Source of the DNA: JBEIQE01 sp040376705
GTDB taxonomy: Bacteria > Pseudomonadota > Alphaproteobacteria > UBA2400
Reading direction: 5' to 3'
NCBI GenBank assembly: GCA_040376705.1
Contig: JBEIQE010000002.1
Coordinates: 124,001 to 188,000 of the forward strand
Length of the DNA: 64,000 nucleotides
Part shown: positions 45,829-53,900 of the stretch, one piece after another
Numbering within the stretch: position 1 is the stretch's first letter
Layout of the letters: each line of letters begins with the position of its first letter
Translations under genes and position numbers: made by a program
Notes under the pieces: generated by a model
Databases searched by the model: none
What the model was told of the DNA's origin: nothing
Seen by the model: only the letters and a program-made list of their open reading frames with translations

Positions 45829-46115
45829 CAGCCGATGAAGATGCGAACGATCTTGCCGTTCTCATCAACCTCAATGTTCACACGATCGGTGCTGTAGTCC
45901 ATGGTCATCATGGAGCCGGGCTGCACCACACGCAGCTTCTTGCCCACCATGGTCTCGGCGGTCAGCTCAACCGGTGTATCACCTTCAGGGGCTACGCGCT
46001 CGGAGGTACGCACAGGCACACTCTCATCTGCGGGCTGGGTTGCATGTGCGGCAGCACTGGCCAGCGGCAGGGCAGCTAAGGCAAGCATCGAGCGGCGGTG
46101 GAAAGAGTAGTGCAT
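45828..46115 (-). CDS. Secreted I78-type peptidase-inhibitor-like protein
   Basis: 95 residues. A signal peptide ends at AHA/TQ. The C-terminal half LRVVQPGSMMTMDYSTDRVNIEVDENGKIVRIFIG follows the I78 inhibitor pattern (R/K-V-x-x-P-G-x-x-x-T-x-D-x-x-x-x-R-x-N-I), except the usual terminal Cys-Gly is Ile-Gly. Immediately upstream of lgt. Confidence 0.7.
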   Translation of the reverse strand: MHYSFHRRSMLALAALPLASAAAHATQPADESVPVRTSERVAPEGDTPVELTAETMVGKKLRVVQPGSMMTMDYSTDRVNIEVDENGKIVRIFIG

Positions 46116-46472
46116 GAGAGCCCCCTAATTGGTTTCGTCATTTGTTTCGTTATGAGCCTAGGACGGATTTGCAAACAGGGGAAGTGGCTGATGAGCGCAT
46201 GCTCACACATCGTTTGAATCGAAAACATGAGTCAAATCAGAGTCATGACTCGCAAAGTGACTCATGGAGAGGTCGCATCGCATAAGTGTTGCGCTGTTTG
46301 CACACTTGACAGCCTTTGTTTAAACCCGCCGCGTCGCGCTCCGCGTCGGCATAAAATTACGGGTTGCGGCAGATTCATCAATGAATCACTCTCTCAAAAG
46401 GCAAGAATGATTCGCGGAACCGTTTTTGACCACGAGATTCATGGCGCGCCACGCGCATTTGGGGGTTTAGTA
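46116..46472. promoter_or_regulatory. Divergent regulatory region with nine GANTC sites
   Basis: 357 bases without a credible gene. GANTC (CcrM methylation target) occurs at 46216, 46229, 46240, 46247, 46259, 46372, 46383, 46409 and 46436. Eight are part of ATGANTC or GANTCAT, including the palindromes GAGTCATGACTC (46240-46251) and GATTCATcaATGAATC spanning 46372-46387. An open frame runs from 46227 into ybjN but its residues do not fit that family. Confidence 0.6.
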
Positions 46473-46976
46473 ATGAAGATGATGACAGCGGTAAGCAAGA
46501 CTGCGCTTCGTAATCCGCTTGATCTGATGGAAGAGATTGTTTCAGCCAATGAGTGGTTGTTCGACAGGGCCAGTCAGCATGAGCTGGCTATTGAGGTACA
46601 GGGCCGCTGGAGTGACTACCGCATCTTCGCCGTCTGGCAGCATGAGCTGGGCGCACTGCAGTTCTCCTGCCAGCTTGAACTCAAGGTGCCTTGCGGTCGC
46701 CGTGCACCTGTGTGCGAGCTGCTGAGCGAGCTGAACGGCCGCATGTGGCTCGGTCACTTCGACCTTGGCCCCGATATGGTCATGCCCACCTTCCGTCACA
46801 CGCTGCTGCTGCGTGGTGCGCTGGGGGCTTCGGCCGAACAGCTCGAAGATCTGGTTGAGTTTGCCATTGCCGAGTGCGAGCGCTTCTACCCTGCCTTCCA
46901 GTTTGTTATCTGGGGCGGTAAATCAGCCAGCGAGGCCATGTCCTCCGCCATTCTCGATACCGTCGGCGTTGCCTAA
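46473..46976 (+). CDS. YbjN-domain protein
   Basis: 167 residues from the ATG at 46473. The conserved core is NPLDLMEEIV, NEWLFDR, MWLGHFDL, PTFRHTLLLRG and CERFYPAFQFVIWGGK. Widely found in alphaproteobacteria directly upstream of proC, as here. Role unclear (type III chaperone-like fold). Overlaps proC by eight bases. Confidence 0.88.
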   Translation: MKMMTAVSKTALRNPLDLMEEIVSANEWLFDRASQHELAIEVQGRWSDYRIFAVWQHELGALQFSCQLELKVPCGRRAPVCELLSELNGRMWLGHFDLGPDMVMPTFRHTLLLRGALGASAEQLEDLVEFAIAECERFYPAFQFVIWGGKSASEAMSSAILDTVGVA

Positions 46977-47733
46977 TCAATCCAAACCCTGGGTTCTCGT
47001 TGGCTATGGCCGCATGGGCTCAGCCCTGCTCAAGGGCTGGGGCCGCGAGGCTGTGGTTATCGAGCCGAATGATCCCGCACATCTGCCAAGTATAGAAGCA
47101 GCCGGCGATATCTCGCCCGAGCTGATCGTCTTTGCGGTCAAGCCGCAGCAGCTGGCAAGTGTAGTCCCGGCTTACGCCAGGTTCAAAGACGCGACCTTCC
47201 TCTCCATCGCTGCCGGTAAAACCATTGCAGGCTTCGAGGCGCTTTTGGGCGCGCAAGCCGCTATTGTGCGCTGCATGCCCAATACGCCAGCTGCCATCGG
47301 CAAGGGCATTACCGTTGCGGTGGCAAACAAGAATGTGAGCGAGCAGGGCAGGGCCTTGGCCAGTACAGCGCTTCAAGCCGCTGGCATGGTTGAATGGGTG
47401 AGTGATGAAACCCTGCTCGATGCCGTCACTGCGCTCTCCGGCTCTGGCCCCGCTTATGTGTTCCTGCTCGTCGAGACTATGGCCAAGGCAGGCGAGGCCA
47501 TGGGCCTTGCGCCCGCACTCGCCATGCAGCTCGCCCGCCAGACGGTTATCGGCAGCGGCCATCTGCTCGAGCAAAGCCCAGAGGCCGCCAGTGCGCTGCG
47601 CGAAGCGGTGACCAGCCCCGGCGGCACCACCGCCGCTGCACTTAATATATTGATGGGTAGCGATAACCTGCAAAACCTCATGACCGAGGCGCTTAAAGCC
47701 GCGCAGGCACGTGGCAAAGAGCTGGCGGGCTAG
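46969..47733 (+). CDS. proC: Pyrroline-5-carboxylate reductase
   Basis: 254 residues if started at the TTG at 46969 (LPNQSKPWVLVGYGRMGSA). No ATG is available before the Rossmann motif GYGRMG, so TTG is the best start; it overlaps the ybjN stop, suggesting coupling. Last step of proline synthesis. Signature near the end: LREAVTSPGGTTAAAL. Confidence 0.9.
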   Translation: MPNQSKPWVLVGYGRMGSALLKGWGREAVVIEPNDPAHLPSIEAAGDISPELIVFAVKPQQLASVVPAYARFKDATFLSIAAGKTIAGFEALLGAQAAIVRCMPNTPAAIGKGITVAVANKNVSEQGRALASTALQAAGMVEWVSDETLLDAVTALSGSGPAYVFLLVETMAKAGEAMGLAPALAMQLARQTVIGSGHLLEQSPEAASALREAVTSPGGTTAAALNILMGSDNLQNLMTEALKAAQARGKELAG

Positions 47734-48380
47734 TTGCCCGAAGCGCGCTGCAGGTCTTTAATCTGCTCCGGACATTCGCCATATACCCGCATCGATTCAG
47801 CCTGCGTGTCTATCAGCTTATTGCGCCGTTCTAGTTCGGCATAAAGGTCTTTGCTGTATTGCTCGATAAGTGCGTTGATGGCTACCTGAGCATTATAACG
47901 GTCGGTATCTGCGCTCTCAGGTGTACTGGGCGGTAGCTGCTGCAGGTAGGTGGCAATCTTGGTCTGCAGGCCATGGCCGGATTCTCCAAGCGCTTCTTTA
48001 TAGTCATTGTAGTGCTTTAGCTCGTGGGCAACGGCTGCGTTATACATGCAGCTATGCGCTGCAATTTCGCGCCCGATGTTGATCACGGCATCGGTAAAGC
48101 TTACATGCACATTAAAATAGCTGAACGGGCCGCACGGGGAGTAAGCGATAAAATCATTGCCGGTATCGTATTTCACGTCCAGCTGCGATTCAAAATTGCC
48201 CATCGCCATGCCGGCATCAGCCGGTACCCAATCGGGTATGTCCGACATGCCATGAATTTGCGCCACTGATTTGCTCTGGCTCACGCTGTAGGGCGCGGTT
48301 GATGTATGTACCTTAACGCATTGCGCCCATGCGGGCATGGGCAGGCAGATAATAGCCAGCAGGATGGTTTTAAGGTGCAT
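47730..48380 (-). CDS. Secreted protein with HExxH motif
   Basis: 216 residues. A signal peptide ends at AWA/QC. HELKH at 119-123 followed by YNDYKEAL suggests a zincin-type active site with H119, E120 and H123; this resembles small periplasmic metallopeptidases of the DUF922 kind. Five cysteines. The stop interlocks with proC. Confidence 0.6.
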   Translation of the reverse strand: MHLKTILLAIICLPMPAWAQCVKVHTSTAPYSVSQSKSVAQIHGMSDIPDWVPADAGMAMGNFESQLDVKYDTGNDFIAYSPCGPFSYFNVHVSFTDAVINIGREIAAHSCMYNAAVAHELKHYNDYKEALGESGHGLQTKIATYLQQLPPSTPESADTDRYNAQVAINALIEQYSKDLYAELERRNKLIDTQAESMRVYGECPEQIKDLQRASGN

Positions 48381-48481
48381 CAGTAAATTCTATTGTTTTT
48401 GTAACCAAATACCAGTCCAAACGCTTAGATATGGCCGATATATTGCTAGACTCCGCCCCTTGTGTTTGCCACAACACCCTT

Positions 48482-48997
48482 ATGTCAAATACAGCCGAAA
48501 TTCTGAGCCCCCCAAGCAGCCGTGCGCGCGTTGAAGCGGCGCTGGCCGCAGGCAATGTGGTCACGACTATTATAGAGTATCCTTCGGGTACCAAAACCGC
48601 GGCCGATGCTGCAGCGGCGGTGGGCTGCGAAGTGGGGCAGATCGCCAAGTCCATCATCTTCAAGGCCATGCCGTCCGAGCGCGTGGTGCTGGTACTCACT
48701 TCAGGCGCCAACCGGGTGGATGAGCAGAAGGTTATGGCTGGTCTGGCCGACCTGCTGGCGGGCGACAGGTTGACCAAGGCAGATGCCGATTTCATCCGCG
48801 CCAAAACCGGCTTTGCCATCGGCGGTGTTGCACCGGTGGGCCATCTCAGCCCGCCCGTTATCGCTATGGATGAAACACTTACACAGTATAATCAGCTCTG
48901 GGCCGCTGCCGGTACCGCCAGCACGGTATTCCCGCTCTCGCCTGCGCAACTCATTGCCCTCACCAACCCCCGTATTATCAACGTAAAGGTAGATTGA
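48482..48997 (+). CDS. YbaK/EbsC-type aminoacyl-tRNA deacylase
   Basis: 171 residues from the ATG at 48482. Trans-editing domain that removes mischarged amino acids from tRNA(Pro) or related tRNAs. Motifs: TAADAAAAVGCEVGQIAKSIIFKA and GFAIGGVAPVGH. The earlier ATG at 48431 adds an odd Cys-rich segment and is rejected. Confidence 0.88.
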   Translation: MSNTAEILSPPSSRARVEAALAAGNVVTTIIEYPSGTKTAADAAAAVGCEVGQIAKSIIFKAMPSERVVLVLTSGANRVDEQKVMAGLADLLAGDRLTKADADFIRAKTGFAIGGVAPVGHLSPPVIAMDETLTQYNQLWAAAGTASTVFPLSPAQLIALTNPRIINVKVD

Positions 48998-48999
48998 TC

Positions 49000-49674
49000 A
49001 TGACCAAGAAAACCACCAAAACGACTAAAGCCAAAGCCGCCCCCAAGGCCAGCAAGGGTGGGAAAGCCACAGCAAATCCCGAGCGGGCGAAGTCCGCGAC
49101 GACGCATTTGCGTGATAAACCTATAGAACCGCTCATCGTACGCGCCGCCATGGATATCGCCGGCGAGCTGGGCTGGAGTGAAGTGAACTCGGTTGAAGTG
49201 GCCAAGCGCGCCAAGGTGCCGCTCGAGCGCGTGCGCGAAATCTGCCCCAACAAAATTGATCTTCTGCGTATGCTGGGTGAAGAGATCAATATTGTCATGC
49301 TCGATGGTGGCGAGGTTGATGGCAGCATCCGCGATAACCTGTTCGAGCTGATGATGCGCCGCTTCGAAGCACTGCAGGAATATCGTGCAGGCGTACTGGC
49401 AGTGGTTGATGCCGCCAAGCGTGAGCCCGGTATGGTGTTCAAGCTTGCGGGCGACTTCCATGATGTACTGGGCCACGTACTCGATATGGCTGGCGTTAAT
49501 CCGTCACCGCTGCGCCGTGTTGGTTTGGGCGCTGTGGCGCTTGCTACCTTCCGCACCTGGTGTGAAGACGAGAGCGATGATCTGGCTGCGACCATGTCGG
49601 TGCTCGATAAGCGCCTCGGTCAGATCGAGCAGGCCGCCGAGGCACTTGGCCCGTTGATGCGCAGCGCGGCCTGA
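49000..49674 (+). CDS. TetR/COQ9-like regulator
   Basis: 224 residues. A Lys/Ala-rich N-terminal tail of about 35 residues precedes an HTH-like segment (VRAAMDIAGELGWSEVNSVEVAKRAKVPLERVREICPNKIDLL) and a helical C-terminal part ending with WCEDESDDLAATMSVLDKRLGQIEQ, the pattern shared by alphaproteobacterial TetR-like proteins and COQ9. Starts two bases after ybaK and stands upstream of the phasin; it may regulate the latter. Confidence 0.65.
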   Translation: MTKKTTKTTKAKAAPKASKGGKATANPERAKSATTHLRDKPIEPLIVRAAMDIAGELGWSEVNSVEVAKRAKVPLERVREICPNKIDLLRMLGEEINIVMLDGGEVDGSIRDNLFELMMRRFEALQEYRAGVLAVVDAAKREPGMVFKLAGDFHDVLGHVLDMAGVNPSPLRRVGLGAVALATFRTWCEDESDDLAATMSVLDKRLGQIEQAAEALGPLMRSAA

Positions 49675-49725
49675 TAAATCAGGACCATGACGATACGGTA
49701 GGAAAAAAGTTAATGAACACAGTAT

Positions 49726-49738
49726 GTTGCACTGCAAC
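49726..49738. promoter_or_regulatory. TGC palindrome upstream of the phasin gene (PhaR-like site)
   Basis: GTTGCA-C-TGCAAC, 72 bases upstream of the phasin ATG. PhaR repressors of PHA granule genes bind TGC-rich dyads. A second dyad, GCGTTAACGC, lies at 49759-49768. No phaR gene is in the window. Confidence 0.4.
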
Positions 49739-49809
49739 AAAATTTCAATTGACGAGAAGCGTTAACGCGCTCACATTCTCGCCACCCTATTAACCCAGTT
49801 GAGGAAATC

Positions 49810-50247
49810 ATGGCTAAGAACACACCCTTCGATATGGACATCACCAAGATGATGGCCGACTTCAAGATGCCGATGGTCGACATGCAGCAGTGGATGACGA
49901 TCTCACGCAAGAACATCGAAGCCGTAAGCGCAGCCAACCAGCTCGCTGTAGAAGGCATTCAGGCCCTGATCAAGCGTCAGGCCGAAATCGTTCAGGCGTC
50001 GATCAAGGATGCCAACAGCATCGTTTCTGAGATCACTGCCGCTGGCACACCTGAAGACAAGATCCTCCGTCAGGTTGAGCTGGTGAAGAGCGCCTACGAA
50101 AACGTTATTTCCAACACCAAGGAACTGGCCGAAATCGCTGCCAAGTCGAACGAAGAAGCCATCGAGGTTATCTCGGGCCGCGTTTCCGACAGCCTCGATG
50201 AAATCAAGGCCGTGACCAAGAAGGCCACAGGCAAGAAGGCCGCTTAA
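49810..50247 (+). CDS. Phasin-family protein
   Basis: 145 residues, wholly helical and amphipathic (NIEAVSAANQLAVEGIQALIKRQAEI, SNEEAIEVISGRVSDSLDEI), ending in a Lys/Ala tail. Phasins coat polyhydroxyalkanoate granules. TTGAGGA precedes the ATG, and a strong terminator follows, so it is a single-gene unit. Confidence 0.9.
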   Translation: MAKNTPFDMDITKMMADFKMPMVDMQQWMTISRKNIEAVSAANQLAVEGIQALIKRQAEIVQASIKDANSIVSEITAAGTPEDKILRQVELVKSAYENVISNTKELAEIAAKSNEEAIEVISGRVSDSLDEIKAVTKKATGKKAA

Positions 50248-50270
50248 TACAAGCTGCTTTATCACTACAA

Positions 50271-50303
50271 ACGGCCATCCTCGCGGGTGGCCGTTTTGCT
50301 TTG
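50271..50303 (+). terminator. Intrinsic terminator of the phasin gene
   Basis: ACGGCCATCC and GGGTGGCCGT form a 10-bp stem (one G-T pair) with loop TCGC, followed by TTTGCTTTG. Confidence 0.88.
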
Positions 50304-50352
50304 ACTCGGTGTTGGCTCTGCGCCTAGCTTCTCTGCAAGCAGGGGGCTAAGC

Positions 50353-51588
50353 ATGAGCAAACTCGTTGTAGGCATCGGTGCAGGGCCGGTTGGGCTGTGG
50401 CAGGCGCTGCAGCTTAAAAAGCGCGCGCCGGATATCGATGTTGTTCTTTATGAGCGCCGCGATGAGTATGTACGCGATAACCAGCTGAGTATTCACCGCA
50501 GCTCGCTGCTCAAGGATGCGCATCAGGCAAATGATGCCCTCGAGGCCGCTACGTATACGGCGCTGAATGAGGCGCATGAAACGCCCGGTCAGCGTATGCC
50601 CCTTTGGCAAAAGCTGCGCAAAGTAACGCGCCTGCCTGCCCGCGGGTTCGAAAGCATTTTGCGCACCGAGGCTTTGGCCCGCGGCGTTAAAATCAATTAC
50701 GAAGCGGTAAGCAGTATCGAGCAAATCACCCGCGCGCACCCGCAGTGCCAATATATTGTGGTAGCAGATGGTACGCACAGCCTGATCCGCAAGCAGCTGC
50801 TGGGGCCGGATGATGAGGCATTGGTGCGCAGGCCCATCCTCAAGTCGATTGATGTGCAGTATCAGGTACAGGGGCAGGCGCAGTACATGCAAACGCCAAC
50901 CTACGACAAGGCACGCTTTATGGTCGCCGAGACCATCGGCAAACTGCAGGAAGACGGCACCAGCCGCGTGGGCCTGCGTTTTCTGGTCGATGACAAAACC
51001 TTCGCCAGCTTCCCGCAATCCGATGCACGCCATCCGGTGAACTGGCACGATGCGTTTAACACCATGGGCATGGATATTTCTGGCTTTCTCCAGCTCCGCC
51101 AGACCTATACAGGTGAGAAGCTGACGCTACCAATCCCGCAAGCAGTTTCAGCTTATAAACTCGAGCTCTCTTGCTATGCTGCACGGCAGTTTGCATTGCT
51201 GCAAAAAGGCGAAGAAGGCCGCGATGTGGGCGTGTTCTTTGTCGGTAATGCTGCCCTTGCCGTGCCTTGGTACAAGTCGGTCAATATCGGGCTTAAAACC
51301 GCGTCGCGTCTGGCAGGCGTATTGGCCAAACCCGATGAAGCGCCAGCGCAAAAGGTTGCGGCGTATGAGGCGATGCGTGAGCCAATCGTCACGGCCTCAT
51401 TCAACGCGGCAGCTAAAAAACTCAAGGGTGTGGTGTTCTACCGCAACAAGGTACGGCCCAAGCTGCAGATGGCCAAAACTGCACCAATCGCGTTGCCGTT
51501 ACTGGTGGTGTTTGCCGCAGTGGCAGTCGTTGGTTATATACCCTTCAAGATATACACAAAGCTTAACCCCAACGCCCGTTTGATGTAG
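50353..51588 (+). CDS. FAD-dependent monooxygenase-like protein with C-terminal membrane helix
   Basis: 411 residues. Dinucleotide-binding GIGAGPVG (residues 7-14), then VVLYERRDEYVRDNQLSIHRSSLL, and a second FAD motif VGVFFVGNAALAVPWYKSVNIGLKTASRLAG. The Glu-Arg-Arg...Arg-x-Asn pattern resembles MICAL-type and related hydroxylases. A hydrophobic C-terminal segment (PIALPLLVVFAAVAVVGYIPF) suggests membrane anchoring. Substrate unknown. Confidence 0.75.
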   Translation: MSKLVVGIGAGPVGLWQALQLKKRAPDIDVVLYERRDEYVRDNQLSIHRSSLLKDAHQANDALEAATYTALNEAHETPGQRMPLWQKLRKVTRLPARGFESILRTEALARGVKINYEAVSSIEQITRAHPQCQYIVVADGTHSLIRKQLLGPDDEALVRRPILKSIDVQYQVQGQAQYMQTPTYDKARFMVAETIGKLQEDGTSRVGLRFLVDDKTFASFPQSDARHPVNWHDAFNTMGMDISGFLQLRQTYTGEKLTLPIPQAVSAYKLELSCYAARQFALLQKGEEGRDVGVFFVGNAALAVPWYKSVNIGLKTASRLAGVLAKPDEAPAQKVAAYEAMREPIVTASFNAAAKKLKGVVFYRNKVRPKLQMAKTAPIALPLLVVFAAVAVVGYIPFKIYTKLNPNARLM

Positions 51589-51598
51589 ACTGGCGCGC

Positions 51599-51952
51599 AT
51601 GATACCGCCGCCCCAAGCCCAAATCGACTATGCGCATTTCGAGAGCGTGGATGTGCGCGTGGGCACCGTCATCAAGGCCGAGCCTTTTCCTGAGGCGCGT
51701 AAACCCGCCATTAAACTGCTGATCGACTTCGGCCCCGTCATTGGCCAGAAGCGCAGCTCGGCGCAAATCACCGTGCACTACAAGCCAGAGGAGCTGGTGG
51801 GCAAACAAGTCATGGCGGTGGTGAATTTCCCCGTGCGCCAGATCGGCCCGTTCATGAGTGAAGTCCTCACGCTCGGTTTTGCCGATTCGAATGGCGCCAT
51901 CGTGCTGGCCGGGCCGGACAAGCCAGTGCCTAACGGCGATAAAATGGCCTGA
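51599..51952 (+). CDS. csaA: CsaA-like tRNA-binding-domain protein
   Basis: 117 residues consisting of one EMAP/TRBD OB-fold: FESVDVRVGTVIKAEPFPEARKPAIKL and VVNFPVRQIGPFMSEVLTLGF. CsaA proteins are dimeric tRNA-binding or chaperone-like factors. Ten bases after the FAD gene. Confidence 0.88.
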   Translation: MIPPPQAQIDYAHFESVDVRVGTVIKAEPFPEARKPAIKLLIDFGPVIGQKRSSAQITVHYKPEELVGKQVMAVVNFPVRQIGPFMSEVLTLGFADSNGAIVLAGPDKPVPNGDKMA

Positions 51953-51964
51953 GGAGAGCACGAC

Positions 51965-52582
51965 ATGAACGATACTTTGCCGCCCGAGCTGCGCAGCCTC
52001 CCGCAGCTCTTCTCCAGCCAGCAAATCGAGTTCAAGCTTCTTTCCGGCGAAGTGACGGATGATAAGCACTGGAGCGAAAGTCATGTCTCGGGCACCGGTG
52101 GCGGTGGCACCAACGGCAATACTGCGCCCACCAGCATTTCAACTACGGTAACCACCTGGCGCGAAATCTGGCTCAAGGCAACGAATGGCTATGAAACCAG
52201 CTTTGTCTTCAACGCCGCGCATATCAAGGCGCGCAAGGGCAACCAGCTTGATCTCTTGTGCATCGACGAGGGCCACAGCCTTACCCCCGTATTTATTTAT
52301 AATCAGGCGATGGGCGTGACCATGGCCACCGAAACAGCCAACCGTCTGCTCACCCAGCGTGGCTGGGGCCGCCTTATTACCGGTGTGCATGTTTTCTTTT
52401 TCATCTGCTATCTGATTGCCATGTTTAACAGCCCGGCTGGCAATACTGTGCTCACCTTCATTGTGCTGGTGCTGCTGGGCGGGCTTTATGTGCCGGCGTA
52501 TAAACGCGAAAAGGCATTCAAGCAGGCGGCCTATAGCTACCTGCCCACCTTGCCTAAACGCGTAAGCGCCGAAGCGGCCTGA
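51965..52582 (+). CDS. Membrane protein of unknown function
   Basis: 205 residues. A soluble N-terminal region of about 140 residues includes a Gly/Ser/Thr-rich stretch (SGTGGGGTNGNTAPTS), followed by two membrane helices (about 140-180) and a basic tail. Not recognised. The TGA directly abuts the stop of the convergent yceI gene with no spacer. Confidence 0.65.
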   Translation: MNDTLPPELRSLPQLFSSQQIEFKLLSGEVTDDKHWSESHVSGTGGGGTNGNTAPTSISTTVTTWREIWLKATNGYETSFVFNAAHIKARKGNQLDLLCIDEGHSLTPVFIYNQAMGVTMATETANRLLTQRGWGRLITGVHVFFFICYLIAMFNSPAGNTVLTFIVLVLLGGLYVPAYKREKAFKQAAYSYLPTLPKRVSAEAA

Positions 52583-53218
52583 TTACTGCGCTTCAGGCGT
52601 GACGAGAATTGGCTGGCTCTCGGGCGCAACCGGGGCAGAGGTGGCCTCGGCGCCTTCAGCGCGCTTGGCGCTGATCACCACGTCAACCGTTACATTCTCA
52701 CTCACGCCGCTGCTCTCGGGCCAGCCTTTGCCCACGCCAAAGGGCATGCGGTTGAATTTCACGCTGGCTGTGGCCAGCGCCATTTCATCTTCAAGCGTCA
52801 GGTCAAACGGCAGGGTCAGCGGCTGGCTCACACCGCGGATGGTGAGGGTGCCCTCGGCCTGATATTTGCCGTTTTCATCCAGCGCCGTAATCTTGCTGCT
52901 CTCGAACACGGCTTCGGGGTGGTTGCTCATGTCAAACCAGTCGGCCTTGGGCAGGTCGGCATCTCGGGTTGAGCTGTTGGTGCTCATGCCTGCCAGCGGC
53001 ATCACCACTTTAATGCTGGCAGCCGCCAGATTGGCGGTATCGAGCGTAATATCTGCCTTAAACGCTGGCAGTGTGCCGGTAAAGGCCTGGCCGCTCTGGC
53101 TTGCACTAAAGGTAATCTTGCTTAGCGCGGCATTCACATCCCACTTGCCATTCCATGTATTGGCATAAGCGGGCAGGGCGGTAAGCAGGGCAATGGCAGC
53201 AGTCAAGGCAAAACGCAT
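52583..53218 (-). CDS. Secreted YceI-family protein, second copy
   Basis: 211 residues. A signal peptide ends at ALPAYA/NT. YceI barrel: WDVNAALSKITFSASQSGQAFTGTL, DWFDMSNHPEAVF, GTLTIRGVSQPLTLPF. Ends with a Pro/Glu-rich tail. It follows the cytochrome b561 gene by 14 bases, the same pairing as E. coli yceJ-yceI. Confidence 0.88.
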   Translation of the reverse strand: MRFALTAAIALLTALPAYANTWNGKWDVNAALSKITFSASQSGQAFTGTLPAFKADITLDTANLAAASIKVVMPLAGMSTNSSTRDADLPKADWFDMSNHPEAVFESSKITALDENGKYQAEGTLTIRGVSQPLTLPFDLTLEDEMALATASVKFNRMPFGVGKGWPESSGVSENVTVDVVISAKRAEGAEATSAPVAPESQPILVTPEAQ

Positions 53219-53232
53219 GGTGAGGTTCCTTC

Positions 53233-53814
53233 TCAGGCTTTAGGTTCGCGAATAAACGGCGTCATGCGCGCCAAAATCGGGTCCTTGCGCACAAAGTGGT
53301 GGAACAGCGCAGCACCGGCATGCACCGCTACAATAAACAGCAGCAGCCACGCGAGGGCACCATGAATTTCGCCCATCTCCTTGGCGCGCTCCCAGCCGAT
53401 TTCGGCAGGAACAGTTGTCAGGTTCGGCACGCGCAAGCCTTCAATCCCAAACCAGTTAAGCGGGAAGTTGGCATAGCTGTTCATCAGCCAGCCCGAGAGC
53501 GGGATCGCCAGCATCAGCACATAAAGGCCCCAATGGGTAATTTCGGCAGCGGCGTTCATGTACCACGGGATGCTCGGCACGGCCTTGGGCTTGCGGCTCG
53601 AGAGGCGCCAGACAATACGGCACAGCACAAGGCCAAGCACCAGCAGCCCGGCTGATTTATGCATCATGTAAATCTGGTACTTCTGCGGGCTGCCTTCCAT
53701 GTCGGTCATGATGGCGCCAACCGCAATCAGGGCCAAAATCATCACCGCAATCGTCCAGTGCAGAATGCGGGCAATATCGCCCCAACGCTCAGTTGTGTTG
53801 CGCCAGTTCGCCAT
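53233..53814 (-). CDS. Cytochrome b561 (YceJ type)
   Basis: 193 residues from the ATG at 53814 (MANWRNTTERWGDIARILHW); upstream in-frame codons read as noise. Four membrane helices with haem-ligand histidines in RILHWTIAV, MMHKSAGLL, IHGALAWLL and AVHAGAALFHH. A di-haem membrane electron carrier, paired with YceI, which may bind the quinone or an isoprenoid lipid. Confidence 0.9.
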   Translation of the reverse strand: MANWRNTTERWGDIARILHWTIAVMILALIAVGAIMTDMEGSPQKYQIYMMHKSAGLLVLGLVLCRIVWRLSSRKPKAVPSIPWYMNAAAEITHWGLYVLMLAIPLSGWLMNSYANFPLNWFGIEGLRVPNLTTVPAEIGWERAKEMGEIHGALAWLLLFIVAVHAGAALFHHFVRKDPILARMTPFIREPKA

Positions 53815-53900
53815 GTGTTTCTCCTCAGTCAGCCTAAAATGTACCGGTTGGGGGATTATTTCAAGCTGTCTTTCCGCAGCGCAGCAGCATAAACTGCGGC

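Noticed and set aside
46227..46472. In-frame 82-codon extension of ybjN
   Set aside because: Its residues are Cys/Arg/His-rich and unlike the family, it covers the GANTC cluster, and the core protein begins at 46473.
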